Assembly (NCBI GenBank): GCA_002698995.1
Contig: PAAX01000014.1
Span: forward strand, 124,001 to 188,000
Direction of reading: 5' to 3'
Origin: Ignavibacteriota bacterium
GTDB lineage: Bacteria > Bacteroidota > Ignavibacteria > Ignavibacteriales > Melioribacteraceae
DNA length: 64,000 nt
Position numbers and translations under genes: made by a program. The notes beneath the pieces were generated by a model. That model was not told the DNA's origin. It was given only the letters and a program-made list of their open reading frames with translations, and did not search any database. Every line of letters starts with the position of its first letter. Position 1 is the stretch's first letter. Shown in pieces: positions 25,518 through 34,889 of the stretch.

Positions 25518-26318
25518 TTATCTAATTACTTCCTTAATAAAATCATTGAGCAGTATATTAAATTCATTAGGATGAGTTAAGTGCATAAAATGATGCGCTC
25601 CATTAAGTAATTGAATCTCATTTTTCCATAAATTCAGAATTTTCAGTTTCTTCAAATACTCCAAATTAACAACAAGCTCATTTTCAGCTTGAAGAATTGC
25701 AACTGGTACACTTAATTCGCTTAAGATTTCTTTTTCACCACTAAATAAACTTTGGGTAATATTTGAAAGCAGAGTACTTCTAAAATTATTATCTGATCTT
25801 TTAATGTCTTCCTTAATTAATTGGTAATGCTGATTAAAATTACCGACGGCTAATTCATATAAAGCATTTAATTGATCTTCATTCGGTTCATCTAAAAAAG
25901 AAAATGCGTTTGAAGGATGAGGTAAAAATGCTTCTCCCAAATCTTCCAGTCTGCTTAATGGTGCGGTTCCGCAAAGAAAAAGTCCTTTTAAGTTTTTTAT
26001 TTTTGAAGATGCTTCAATAGCAATATTTCCACCAAGAGAAGAACCAACAATTACAACAGGTTGTGAAATATTTTGATTGATAAATTCTGCAATAATATCT
26101 CCCATTGATTTAATTGAATAAACTTCAGAAGGATTTTCAGCTTTTGCAGAATCTCCGTGTCCGGGAAGATCAACTGCCCATAAAGTATAATCTTTTAATG
26201 ATTCATCAGAAAACTGGTATTTAAAGCTTTCCAAAGAAGAGGCATTTGCATGTAAGAAAAGAATTGATAAACGACCATTATATTTTTTGACGTAGTTTAA
26301 ATGAAAATTTTTCATCAT
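25518..26318 (-). CDS. Alpha/beta hydrolase
   Basis: 266 residues. Oxyanion-hole region ILFLHANASSLESF, nucleophile elbow VIVGSSLGGNIAIEA (Ser), a probable Asp/Glu acid in the loop around AENELVVNLEYL, and the catalytic His in NGAHHFMHLTHPNEF. It is cytoplasmic. The substrate is unknown. The start ATG at 26318 has a weak ribosome site. Confidence 0.87.
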   Translation of the reverse strand: MMKNFHLNYVKKYNGRLSILFLHANASSLESFKYQFSDESLKDYTLWAVDLPGHGDSAKAENPSEVYSIKSMGDIIAEFINQNISQPVVIVGSSLGGNIAIEASSKIKNLKGLFLCGTAPLSRLEDLGEAFLPHPSNAFSFLDEPNEDQLNALYELAVGNFNQHYQLIKEDIKRSDNNFRSTLLSNITQSLFSGEKEILSELSVPVAILQAENELVVNLEYLKKLKILNLWKNEIQLLNGAHHFMHLTHPNEFNILLNDFIKEVIR

Positions 26319-26447
26319 ATATTTTGCATAATAATTTTTGTTATTTTTTTAAGTTACTAAGAAAAATTAAATTTGGCATTAATAGATTAGCGTTTTGCGT
26401 CAAGTCTTATGTCTATTGTCTAACAGCTACAGCGTAGCGGTCTTTTT

Positions 26448-28886
26448 CTATTTCAACAGCAGCATTTTACGAACTTCAGTAAAACTTCCCGATTGAATTT
26501 TATAGAAATAAACTCCACTGCTTAACCTAGAGGCGTTAAAGCTTACTTCATAATTTCCGGCAGACTTTTGTTCATTAACTAATATCGCAACTTCTCTTCC
26601 GAGAATATCATAGACTTTCAAAGTTACATACTCATTACTCGGTACTGAGTACTCAATACTTGTTGTGGGGTTAAATGGGTTTGGATAATTTTGTGCCAGA
26701 ACAAATTTGTTGCTTGTTAAAACTGATACCGATGGAGGCAGCTCAACTGCTAAAATTCTATCTGTAAAAAGAGTAAAACCCCCTTGTAGGCTTCCATCCA
26801 TAGTTGTGAAGTCTCCTCCCACATAAACATCACCTCCATCTACAGCAACTGAATAAACAATGCCATTTGGATTAGGATTCCAGAGGGCATTTGCGCTGCC
26901 GTCGGTTTTCTTTAGTTTGGCTAAATATTTTCTTGATACTCCCCCGATTAAAGTATACCTTCCTGTTGTATAAATATCACTTCCTTCATTTACTATTAAA
27001 TGGACAAGACCATTAGCATTAGGATTCCAATTTGTATCTAGCCTCCCGTCGTTATTGTCTATTTTAGCGATGTAATTTCTTGAGCCTCCGCCGATTCTTG
27101 TAAATGCTCCTCCTACATAAATTTCACTATTATCTATAGTTATTGAACGAACACCCCCGTTTGCGTTGGGATTCCAGTCAGCATCTGCGCTGCCGTCACT
27201 TTTGTTTAATTTTACTATCTTGTTTCTTGATACGCCACTGATTGTTGTAAAATCGCCTCCTACATAAATATAATTTCCATCAATAACCATTGAATTTATA
27301 AGACCATTTGGATTAGGATCCCAGCTTGTATCTGCGCTTCCATCTCTTTTGTTTAGCTTGGCTATATAATTTCTTTGAGCACCACCGATTGAACGAAATT
27401 CTCCGCCTACATAAATATCACTGTCGTCTATTAAGATTGAACGAACAAAAAAACTCGCATTAGGATTCCAGTTAGCGTCTAAGCTCCCATCATTTTTGTT
27501 TATTTTAGCAATAAAATTTCTTGAGACTCCACCGATTCTTCTAATTGTTCCTCCTACATAAATATCATTTCCATCTGTGGTTATAGAATATATATCACCA
27601 GTCACATTGGGATTCCAGCTTGTGTCTGCGATGCCGTCATTTTTGGTTAGTCTGGCTATACAATTTCTTGAAACTCCACCGAATGTAGTAAAAGTTCCTC
27701 CAACATATATATCACTACCCTTTAGAGAAATTGAATAAACTTGGCCACACGCATTAGGATTCCAGCTTGAATCTGCTCTCCCGTCAATCTTATTAAGTTT
27801 GGCTATACAATTTCTTGAAACATCACTGATTTCTGTAAATTCTCCTCCCACATAAACAGTGCTTTCATCAACAGCTATTGAATAAACATATTTGCTTGCA
27901 TTGGGATTCCAGTTTGCATCTAAGCTCCCTTCATTTTTGTTTATTTTAGCAATATAATTTCTTGAAACTCCACCGATTGAAGTAAAATAACCTCCCACAT
28001 AAATATCGCTACTATCTGCGGAGATTGTATAAACAAAACCATTTGCATTTGCATTCCAACTTACATCTGCATTTCCGTTACTTTTGTTTAGTCTGGCAAT
28101 ATACTTTTTTGATGCACCGCCAATTTCTGTAAAATAACCTCCCACATAAATATCGTCTGCATCCACTGATGCTGAACTAACTGAACCATTTGGAGCAGGA
28201 TTCCAGTTTGTATCTGCTTTCCCGTCACTTTTATTTAATTTCGCTACATACTTTCTTGATGCCCCTCCTATTGTTGAAAAACTTCCAACCACGTAAATTT
28301 CCTCTAAATCTACAGATATTGAGCTAACAGAGCCATTTGGAGCAGGATTCCAATTAATATCAGCAGTACCGTCATTTTTATTTAGTTTGGTTAATTTATT
28401 TATTGAGTGCCCACCAATTGTTGTAAAATCTCCTCCTACATAAATATCATCTCCATCCAAAGCTATTGACCGAACAGGAAAGTTTGAGTTTGGATTCCAG
28501 CCTTCATCCACGCTTCCCGTAAAGTTAATATGTGCTATATTATTTCTATCAAAAATACCTACTTTACTAAACTCTCCTCCTATATACCATCCTCCAGCTC
28601 CATCCGGTGCTGAAGCATAAACTGGACCATTAACTTTTGGAAATGTTTTGTCATAGTTATCATGCGTTGAGGTAAGCTTTACACCATGACCAGTATTTGG
28701 CCCAACATTAGTGAAATTTCCTCCTATATAAATATATTCGCTATCAACCGCCATTGCATATACACGCCCATCTGTAGTCCATATATCAGGGTTCGGAATA
28801 TCGGTTTGAGCAAATCCCACATTAGGAATAAAAAATAAGACCACCCAAATCAATAATGAACACTTTCTTAGTAAATATTTTTTCAT
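26448..28886 (-). CDS. T9SS-secreted protein with tandem WNPNANG-type propeller repeats
   Basis: 812 residues. Signal peptide (residues 1-26, ending VGFAQ). From about residue 36 to 700 there are 14 blade-like repeats, the inner ones 49 residues long, each with the pattern W(N/D)P(N)xxGxVxSIxxDxxxIYVGGxFTxIGGxSRNYIAKLNKxDG. Fourteen suggests two seven-bladed propellers (inference). The C-terminal 80 residues are a type A T9SS sorting domain (QNYPNPFNPTTSIEYS ... GNYEVSFNASRLSSGVYFYKI). It is exported and probably surface-attached, with a likely role in adhesion or polymer binding. Repeats 6 and 7 carry a Cys in SRNCIAK; the family is otherwise unnamed. Confidence 0.85.
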   Translation of the reverse strand: MKKYLLRKCSLLIWVVLFFIPNVGFAQTDIPNPDIWTTDGRVYAMAVDSEYIYIGGNFTNVGPNTGHGVKLTSTHDNYDKTFPKVNGPVYASAPDGAGGWYIGGEFSKVGIFDRNNIAHINFTGSVDEGWNPNSNFPVRSIALDGDDIYVGGDFTTIGGHSINKLTKLNKNDGTADINWNPAPNGSVSSISVDLEEIYVVGSFSTIGGASRKYVAKLNKSDGKADTNWNPAPNGSVSSASVDADDIYVGGYFTEIGGASKKYIARLNKSNGNADVSWNANANGFVYTISADSSDIYVGGYFTSIGGVSRNYIAKINKNEGSLDANWNPNASKYVYSIAVDESTVYVGGEFTEISDVSRNCIAKLNKIDGRADSSWNPNACGQVYSISLKGSDIYVGGTFTTFGGVSRNCIARLTKNDGIADTSWNPNVTGDIYSITTDGNDIYVGGTIRRIGGVSRNFIAKINKNDGSLDANWNPNASFFVRSILIDDSDIYVGGEFRSIGGAQRNYIAKLNKRDGSADTSWDPNPNGLINSMVIDGNYIYVGGDFTTISGVSRNKIVKLNKSDGSADADWNPNANGGVRSITIDNSEIYVGGAFTRIGGGSRNYIAKIDNNDGRLDTNWNPNANGLVHLIVNEGSDIYTTGRYTLIGGVSRKYLAKLKKTDGSANALWNPNPNGIVYSVAVDGGDVYVGGDFTTMDGSLQGGFTLFTDRILAVELPPSVSVLTSNKFVLAQNYPNPFNPTTSIEYSVPSNEYVTLKVYDILGREVAILVNEQKSAGNYEVSFNASRLSSGVYFYKIQSGSFTEVRKMLLLK

Positions 28887-29037
28887 AGCTCAATTTCCAT
28901 TTTATAACAAGCATGTATTTTTAATAAGTATTTAAAATTTATTTCCTTGAGCATAATGGTCGCAAAAGCCGTCTTATGAACCAAAAGTCATTTATTTCTG
29001 TCACTAAATGGTTCTAGACAGCATTAGAACCGCTTCT

Positions 29038-29128
29038 TTGTCTTTTCGAGGAAACGAAGTGGACGAGAAATCTTATCAAACAATGGAAAAGATTTCTCTC
29101 ATTCGCTTCGCTCAGTTCGAAATGACAA
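29038..29128. repeat. Inverted pair of short 'GTCATTTCGAAC' elements
   Basis: TTGTCTTTTCGAGGAAACGAAG...GAGAAATCTT (29038-29074) and AAGATTTCTCTC...TCAGTTCGAAATGACAA (29089-29128) face each other. Both resemble the GTCATTYCG elements found elsewhere in the window but belong to a different subtype. The surrounding 28887-29174 contains no gene. Confidence 0.5.
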
Positions 29129-29174
29129 CTCTCATTTTGAAATATCCTTTCGCACTATAACAGCCTTAAAATAC

Positions 29175-29822
29175 CTAAATAACAATTCCAAGTGCCTCTA
29201 ATTTTTGAGGATCATCTTCAAAAGCTATTCTGGCAACTTTTAGGAATTTGCTTGTCCAGTCATTCATTTCATCAATTGCTTTATCTCTTAACTCGGTTGC
29301 CTGCTGTGCTTCGCTTTTTTCTTTCTCTTGCTTTGCAGAAAGCTGAGTAATGTTTTGCAGCAATAAGTGCGCTTCATTCAACTTTTCTTCGGTAATAGAT
29401 AGTTTTGCTAATTCTGTTTTTACGGTTTCGTTTGTTTTAGCATTGTCGTAAAATAAATTAGCCTGAGCAACAAAGCCGGAAAAACTTTTTTTCCTTGAAC
29501 CGTTTAACCCTAATTCAGTCCAAATACTTGGGTTTTCTTCAAATGCAATCCTTGAAAGCTTTACGTGTCTTATATATAGTTTCTTTATTGATTCCAATGC
29601 GGAGTCAAGTTCTTCGCTTGCTTCGTATTGTTCAGAATATTCTCTTTTCTGCTCATTATACAGATCTTTAGCTGTTTCAAGCAGAGACTTTCCAATATTC
29701 ATTTCAGTTAAATCATATCCATATAATGCCATAGTTTCTAGTAGTTCTGCATTGTTAATTGTATTGTTAATCGCTAACTCGGCAGAATTTAATATTTCTT
29801 CAATTGATTGATTGTAAGACAT
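29175..29822 (-). CDS. All-helical hypothetical protein with internal duplication
   Basis: 215 residues, no signal or membrane segment. It contains two related ends, LSRIAFEENPSIWTELGLNG (near residues 90-110) and VARIAFEDDPQKLEALGIVI at the C-terminus, each after a long charged helix; this suggests two similar helical bundles. I do not recognise the family. A good AGGAG site is at the start. It is preceded by the 21-bp repeat array at 29870-29996. Confidence 0.65.
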   Translation of the reverse strand: MSYNQSIEEILNSAELAINNTINNAELLETMALYGYDLTEMNIGKSLLETAKDLYNEQKREYSEQYEASEELDSALESIKKLYIRHVKLSRIAFEENPSIWTELGLNGSRKKSFSGFVAQANLFYDNAKTNETVKTELAKLSITEEKLNEAHLLLQNITQLSAKQEKEKSEAQQATELRDKAIDEMNDWTSKFLKVARIAFEDDPQKLEALGIVI

Positions 29823-29869
29823 AACTATACTCCTTATTTTTTTATAGATTTTGCTTTAGCAGTCATAAA

Positions 29870-29996
29870 GATGCCGTGATTTGCCATTGCTAAGAAGCGA
29901 TATATCATTCCTAAAAAGCACGCTTTAGTTGCTAAATGCTGATTTATAACTGCTAAGGGATTCCCTTTTAATGCTAAAAGCAGATTAATTACTGCT
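29870..29996. repeat. Six 21-22 bp degenerate tandem repeats
   Basis: Units on the minus strand read AGCAGTAATTAATCTGCTTTT, AGCATTAAAAGGGAATCCCTT, AGCAGTTATAAATCAGCATTT and three more diverged copies (five of exactly 21 bp, one of 22). Each starts AGC/AGG and tends to contain a small dyad (AGCAG...CTGCT). The array sits 48 bp upstream of the 29822 start, in its leader or promoter. The rest of 29823-30574 holds no confident gene. Confidence 0.7.
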
Positions 29997-30418
29997 ACAC
30001 ATTACTTTACCTTTTATAGAACAACCAATTAAAAGAAAAGTATCATTTTTCAATTTCGAGCAACAAGCATATTAAGTTATTTCAATGAACAACGTTTACA
30101 AGGGCTAACAAGAAGTTATGAAAACTGGCTTCTTATTTAATTAATTCTATAAAATTAGATAGATAGTATTCTAAAGTCAATATTTCAAATTTATTAATGC
30201 AAAAAATAAATTATGATCTCGAATATATCAAGTTAAAAGGAGTGGTGGTTGATTTTTTGTTTAATTACAAGGAATACAACTTCATGGTTGAATTTTATAG
30301 AAATTAACTCAACTGTTTTAACTAGAGGCAATAAAGTTTACCTGATAACTCAAAGCATATCTTTGTTAATTAACCAATCTCGCAGCTTCGTTTCAGTGAA
30401 TATTAACAACTTTCTATG

Positions 30419-30463
30419 TAACAAATTTGCAGGGGACAAAAATTTTCGTCCACTACGTTGTTA
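30419..30463. other. attC-like folded element at the end of a doubtful small frame
   Basis: TAACAA...TTGTTA outer arms (30419-30424 and 30458-30463) and inner GGAC/GTCC arms suggest a hairpin as in integron attC sites, but the GTTRRRY end is not exact. A 71-codon frame (30249-30464) with AGGAG before a TTG start ends inside it. This might be a gene-cassette fossil. Confidence 0.2.
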
Positions 30464-30494
30464 GAAACTTTCTATTATACCGTCGTTGATAAAA

Positions 30495-30527
30495 AAACTC
30501 CCGCAATTAAATAAATTACGGGAGTTT
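30495..30527 (-). terminator. Terminator of the lamin-tail T9SS gene
   Basis: AAACTCCCG and CGGGAGTTT stem, 15-nt loop; on the minus strand the stem is followed by TTTT, 48 bp after the stop at 30575. Confidence 0.75.
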
Positions 30528-30574
30528 GAATTTCTAGTTTAGTCTTATGTCTAAAAGTCTTTTGTCTACAAATC

Positions 30575-33199
30575 TTACTTAACCAGCATCATTTTCTTTA
30601 CTTCTACAAAGTTGTCTGTCTTAATTCTGTAATAGTAAACACCGCTGTTAAGATTTGAAGCATCAAATGCATAGTTATGTATTCCGGCTTCTAAGCTTTC
30701 ATTAACTACGGTTGCAACTTCTTGTCCCAATACATTATAAACAGTAAGATTAACATTAGCTTGCTCAGGTAAAGAGAATCTAATATTAGTAGTAGGATTA
30801 AATGGATTTGGGAAATTTTGTGCTAATTCATATTCTACAGGAACGCCTACAACAACTTCAATAACTGAAGAATAACTAACTGTTCCGTCAAAATCGATTT
30901 GTTTTAATCTGTATGAATATTTTCCGGCTGAAACTTTATTATCAACATAAACATAAGAATTTATTTCAGTTGATGTTCCTCTGCCTTCAACAAAACTTAC
31001 TTTTTCCCAAGAAGAATTTTCAGTTGATTTTTGAATTTCAAATCCGCTGTTGTTTGTTTCAGTTGCTGTTGTCCATTCAAGCTTAACTTTATTATCTAAA
31101 GCTGTTGCTGAGAATGAAACTAATTCAACAGGAATAGTACCGTTTTCTAAAATATCTGCAGTACTTCTAGGTAATAATTGATATCCACCGTCAAATGGAG
31201 AGCTTGAATCAAACTGAATAAAAATACCAACAACATCTTTTGGCCAGGTAGGTTCTGTAGTACCGTCAATGTCTGTATCTTTATCAATTCTCAAAGTAAC
31301 AGTAGTTGTTCCACCGTCATCAGAAATAGTAAGATTCGCATTTGAACCTTCTGCCGGCCATGTTCCATCGGTTTTTGTAACACCAACTATACCAACCAGC
31401 ATACTTTCGTACATCTCGGGATTATCCAATAATTCTGCAACAGTTAAGACAACAGGGGTAACTTGACCAACAAATCCATTATCGGTAATATCAGTGTTTA
31501 TGTCATCCGGAATAATTTCCAATAATCCATTGAATTGATCTATTTGACCTGTTACTGTGTAACTGTTTCCTTCAACAAAAGGATAAACAGCACCTGGGAA
31601 ATAGACGTTAATAGCTGCTGTTGAACCCATTAAATAACCAAAAGTATTTCCAACTCCATCATAAGTGTCACCATCAGCTTGAGAAACACCTGTAACTCTT
31701 GCATAATAACCATCATAAACTGCAAAAATATTATCGTCAAAAACTTTTATGTCGGCAATATCTGTTGTTCCGGCAAAAAAGTATACTGCAGTACTTTGCA
31801 CAACATCATTAAGTCCATCATCAGCAGTTACTAAATATGATACGATATCACCATCATTATAAGCTGAGTTTGGAATTACTCCTTCATAAACTGAATTACT
31901 TAATGACATTGCAACTTCAACAGGAGCATTTTCATTAATTGTATAGAATAATAATACTTCTGTTAACCCATTATCGTCAGTTACTTCCGCTGTAACAGTT
32001 AAATCTTCATTTGCAGCAGGCACTTTAGCTGATGCTGTAACTGAAGCAATTACAGGCGAATCGTCTGTTCCACCTGATCCAACAGTATGTGATCCAAGAT
32101 AAGTAACTGTATTCTGCGGATAAATTAACCATTGTGAGTCTTCATCTGTAGTACCGGCAGAAGCTGCCCAGTCAGTTGTTCCATTTAAAATTTCCGGTTT
32201 TCTTACAAGTGTGAACTCTGATGTTGCTCCGGTTGCCCCAACTGTCCAATTTGTACCTGGATCAACACCTCTAACACCAATAACATCAATTGTAACCCAT
32301 GAGCCGTCAACATTTTTTTCTAGACCCATAAAATCGTCGCCATTGTAAAATGTTAAAGTGCTTAATAAATCACTTGCAGCAACTATTTCAGGTAAAACGC
32401 CTGTGGTGCTGGGATTACCAATTACAAATACATCCTTATCGGCAAGAGTACCGGATAGCACTACAGAGTCACTAAGTGCAACTGCACCATTATTTGCTCT
32501 GATAACTCTGTAATTTGAAAGATCAACTTCTGATCCGGTTGGATTATAGATTTCTAAAGCTTTATTACTGCTGCTTCCTTCAATATATTCTGAGAAAAAT
32601 AAATCATAACTTACCAATGGATTCATTGTATGAGCACCAATGTAAGTAAAAGTATTTTGGGGATAAATCAACCACTGAGAATCCTCATCTGTTGTTCCGG
32701 CAGATGCTGCCCAATCGGTTGTACCTTCAAAAATTTCCGGTTTTCTAACTAAGGTAAATTCAGAAGTTGCACCGGTAGCTCCAACTGTCCAATTAGTTCC
32801 GGGATCAACTCCAAATACTCCAATAGCATCTATAGTAACCCATGAGCCGTCAACATTTTTTTGAATACCCATGAAATCATCACCATTATAAAATGTTAAT
32901 GTGCTGGTTATATCTGAAACATTAAGAATCTCAGCGGCTGCCGATGCGTTTCCTATTACAAAAACATCGTTATTTGCAAGACTACCGCTTAACACTAAAG
33001 AATCACTTAAAGTAGTGCCGCCATTATTTGCCCTGATAACTCTGTAGTTAGAAAGATCAACATCTGATCCAGTAGGATTATAAATCTCAATCGCTTTATT
33101 GTTACTGCTTCCTTCTATATACTCCGAGAAAAATAAATCTTGTGCGCTTATTGAAGTTGCGACAAGAATCATAAAAATTATAGTAAACAACTTTCTCAT
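30575..33199 (-). CDS. T9SS-secreted lamin-tail domain protein
   Basis: 874 residues. Signal peptide (MRKLFTIIFMILVATSISAQ). Two consecutive lamin-tail domains of about 180 residues (DLFFSEYIEGSSNNKAIEIYNPTGSDVDLSNYRVIRANNGG, and again from DLFFSEYIEGSSSNKALEIYNPTGS) are nearly identical, a recent duplication. Then an OB-like segment (GVSQADGDTYDGVGNTFGYLMG), a fibronectin-like part ending SGFEIQKSTENSSWEKVSFVEG, and a type A sorting tail (AQNFPNPFNPTTNIRFSLP ... YYYRIKTDNFVEVKKMMLVK). Extracellular nucleases often carry lamin-tail domains, but no nuclease motif is seen here. Surface or released; binding role likely. Confidence 0.87.
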   Translation of the reverse strand: MRKLFTIIFMILVATSISAQDLFFSEYIEGSSNNKAIEIYNPTGSDVDLSNYRVIRANNGGTTLSDSLVLSGSLANNDVFVIGNASAAAEILNVSDITSTLTFYNGDDFMGIQKNVDGSWVTIDAIGVFGVDPGTNWTVGATGATSEFTLVRKPEIFEGTTDWAASAGTTDEDSQWLIYPQNTFTYIGAHTMNPLVSYDLFFSEYIEGSSSNKALEIYNPTGSEVDLSNYRVIRANNGAVALSDSVVLSGTLADKDVFVIGNPSTTGVLPEIVAASDLLSTLTFYNGDDFMGLEKNVDGSWVTIDVIGVRGVDPGTNWTVGATGATSEFTLVRKPEILNGTTDWAASAGTTDEDSQWLIYPQNTVTYLGSHTVGSGGTDDSPVIASVTASAKVPAANEDLTVTAEVTDDNGLTEVLLFYTINENAPVEVAMSLSNSVYEGVIPNSAYNDGDIVSYLVTADDGLNDVVQSTAVYFFAGTTDIADIKVFDDNIFAVYDGYYARVTGVSQADGDTYDGVGNTFGYLMGSTAAINVYFPGAVYPFVEGNSYTVTGQIDQFNGLLEIIPDDINTDITDNGFVGQVTPVVLTVAELLDNPEMYESMLVGIVGVTKTDGTWPAEGSNANLTISDDGGTTTVTLRIDKDTDIDGTTEPTWPKDVVGIFIQFDSSSPFDGGYQLLPRSTADILENGTIPVELVSFSATALDNKVKLEWTTATETNNSGFEIQKSTENSSWEKVSFVEGRGTSTEINSYVYVDNKVSAGKYSYRLKQIDFDGTVSYSSVIEVVVGVPVEYELAQNFPNPFNPTTNIRFSLPEQANVNLTVYNVLGQEVATVVNESLEAGIHNYAFDASNLNSGVYYYRIKTDNFVEVKKMMLVK

Positions 33200-33373
33200 T
33201 AGTCCTCCTTTTAAACGATTATTTTAGCCGCAATTTAGTAAATTTTTATCAAAATGAATTGAATTATCTATTAACAAAATGTTATTTCTAACCTCCCTTG
33301 ATTTTTTACTAAAATAGTTTAGCTTTCAGTATTGCATCAAATTCATCTTATAACAAATCTATAAGTTGGTAAA

Positions 33374-34210
33374 ATGGGAAAAGTTGTTTTAACGGTTATT
33401 GTTTCTGTAGTTTTGATTTTTATTCTCTTTTTATTCCTAGGTTCATTATTCACTAAAAAAAATATTGATGATCAGCTAAACAAGCTTTATTCTTCAAATT
33501 ACTCTGGTGAAAAGTTTACTTTGGACGATACAACCGATATTCCATTAATTGTGTCTAAATATTTAGATTACACTTTTGCTGATAGAACAAAAATTCCTAA
33601 ATACGCCGTGGTTAAGCAGAATGCTCTTTTTAGAACTTCCGAAAAATCCGAATTTTCAAAATTGACTGCTGTTCAGCATTATAATTTACGAAGTCCGGGT
33701 TTTGTTTGGGTTGCAGAATTAATGGCTTCTTCAATAATTCCGGTTAAAGCAATTGATACATATTTAAATGGGAAAGGAAATGTTTTAATAAAGCTTCTTT
33801 CCAGCATAACAATAAGTGATGAAACCGGACCAGAAATGGATCAATCATCATTAATGCGGTATTTTGTTGAGGCGCCGTTTGTTCCTTACATTTTACTTCC
33901 GAGCAATATTGTTAAGTGGAGTTTAATTAATCAATCAACTGCAAAAGTTGAAATTGTGTTAGATAATCAAAAATATGAAATGGCAATAAGCTTCAATCAA
34001 AAAGGGGAAATTGTTAAAGTATTCACTAAAGATAGATACAGAACTACTAATGCCGGTTATGTCAAATCCGGTTTTACTGCAAGATTTAATAACTACAAGG
34101 AGTTTAACGGAATTAAAATTCCCACTTATGCTGAGATTGAATGGAATGAAAAAGACAAAGATTTTATGTACGGAAAGTTCACAGTAGAATCAATTGAGTT
34201 TGTTTGGTGA
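33374..34210 (+). CDS. DUF6544/DUF6920-like protein with N-terminal membrane helix
   Basis: 278 residues. One N-terminal hydrophobic helix (LTVIVSVVLIFILFLFLGSLF) suggests anchoring, followed by a mainly beta domain with KNALFRTSEKSEFSK-like strands and ending KIPTYAEIEWNEKDKDFMYGKFTVESIEFVW. It resembles the DUF6544 (formerly DUF6920) family of unknown function; the assignment is tentative. The AlkD-like gene follows 3 bp later, so it may be in an operon with it. Confidence 0.6.
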   Translation: MGKVVLTVIVSVVLIFILFLFLGSLFTKKNIDDQLNKLYSSNYSGEKFTLDDTTDIPLIVSKYLDYTFADRTKIPKYAVVKQNALFRTSEKSEFSKLTAVQHYNLRSPGFVWVAELMASSIIPVKAIDTYLNGKGNVLIKLLSSITISDETGPEMDQSSLMRYFVEAPFVPYILLPSNIVKWSLINQSTAKVEIVLDNQKYEMAISFNQKGEIVKVFTKDRYRTTNAGYVKSGFTARFNNYKEFNGIKIPTYAEIEWNEKDKDFMYGKFTVESIEFVW

Positions 34211-34213
34211 GTT

Positions 34214-34849
34214 ATGACTTTGAGTGAAGTTTTAAATGATTTGAAATCACGTGAAAATTCTAAAAGCAGAGAGGGAATGTCGAGGTTTGGAATTAATCCC
34301 GAAAAGGCATTTGGTATTTCTGTTAAGTATTTAAGAGAACTTGGTAAAAAGATCGGCAAAAACCACAAACTTGCTCTGGAGTTATGGGAAACCGGGTTTC
34401 ATGAAGCAAGAATTTTAGCAACAATTATTGATGAACCGAATAAAGCTTCAAAATCTCAATTTAATAAATGGATTAATGATGTTAATTCTTGGGATTTATG
34501 CGATCAGCTTTGTAACAATTTGCTTGTTAAAACTGTCTATGCTTATGATTTAGCCTTTGAATGGAGCAAAAGTAAAACGGAGTTTAAGAAGCGAGCGGGA
34601 TTCACATTATTTGCAGTAATTGCAGTTCATTGGAAACACTTAGAGGATTTAGATTTTATAAAGGTTTTCCCGCGTATAATTGATGAAGCAACTGACGATA
34701 GAAACTTCGTTAAAAAAGCTGTTAATTGGGCGCTGAGACAAATAGGCAAACGCAATTCTAATCTAAATAAACTGGCAGTTGAAACCGCAGAAGTCTTAAC
34801 CTCTTCTGAAAATAAGTCTGCTAAATGGATTGGAAAAGATGCCTTGTAA
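34214..34849 (+). CDS. AlkD-like HEAT-repeat DNA glycosylase
   Basis: 211 residues built from short HEAT-like helical pairs (MTLSEVLNDLKSRENSKSREGMSRFGINPEKAFGISVKYLRELGKKIGKNHKLALELWETGFHEARILATII). AlkD-family proteins excise bulky alkyl-purine adducts (for example 7-methylguanine) without flipping the base. The W-N/D-S-W-D-L-C-D stretch (NDVNSWDLCDQLCNN) is a family signature. Cytoplasmic. Catalytic Asp/Trp candidates are present in that stretch but were not mapped in 3D. Confidence 0.85.
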   Translation: MTLSEVLNDLKSRENSKSREGMSRFGINPEKAFGISVKYLRELGKKIGKNHKLALELWETGFHEARILATIIDEPNKASKSQFNKWINDVNSWDLCDQLCNNLLVKTVYAYDLAFEWSKSKTEFKKRAGFTLFAVIAVHWKHLEDLDFIKVFPRIIDEATDDRNFVKKAVNWALRQIGKRNSNLNKLAVETAEVLTSSENKSAKWIGKDAL

Positions 34850-34889
34850 GAATTAACGGATAAGAATGTATTCATCAGATTGAAGGAAA

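Noticed and set aside
26426-26436. Terminator hairpin GCTAC-AGC-GTAGC after the propeller gene
   Set aside because: The T-run lies on the wrong side for the minus-strand gene, and no plus-strand gene ends here.
26900-28500. CRISPR or minisatellite from the regular repeats
   Set aside because: The period of 147 bp is the coding repeat of 49-residue blades in one open frame.
30249-30464. 71-codon gene with AGGAG before a TTG start
   Set aside because: No recognisable domain and its end lies in a hairpin; kept only as a low-confidence cassette hypothesis.
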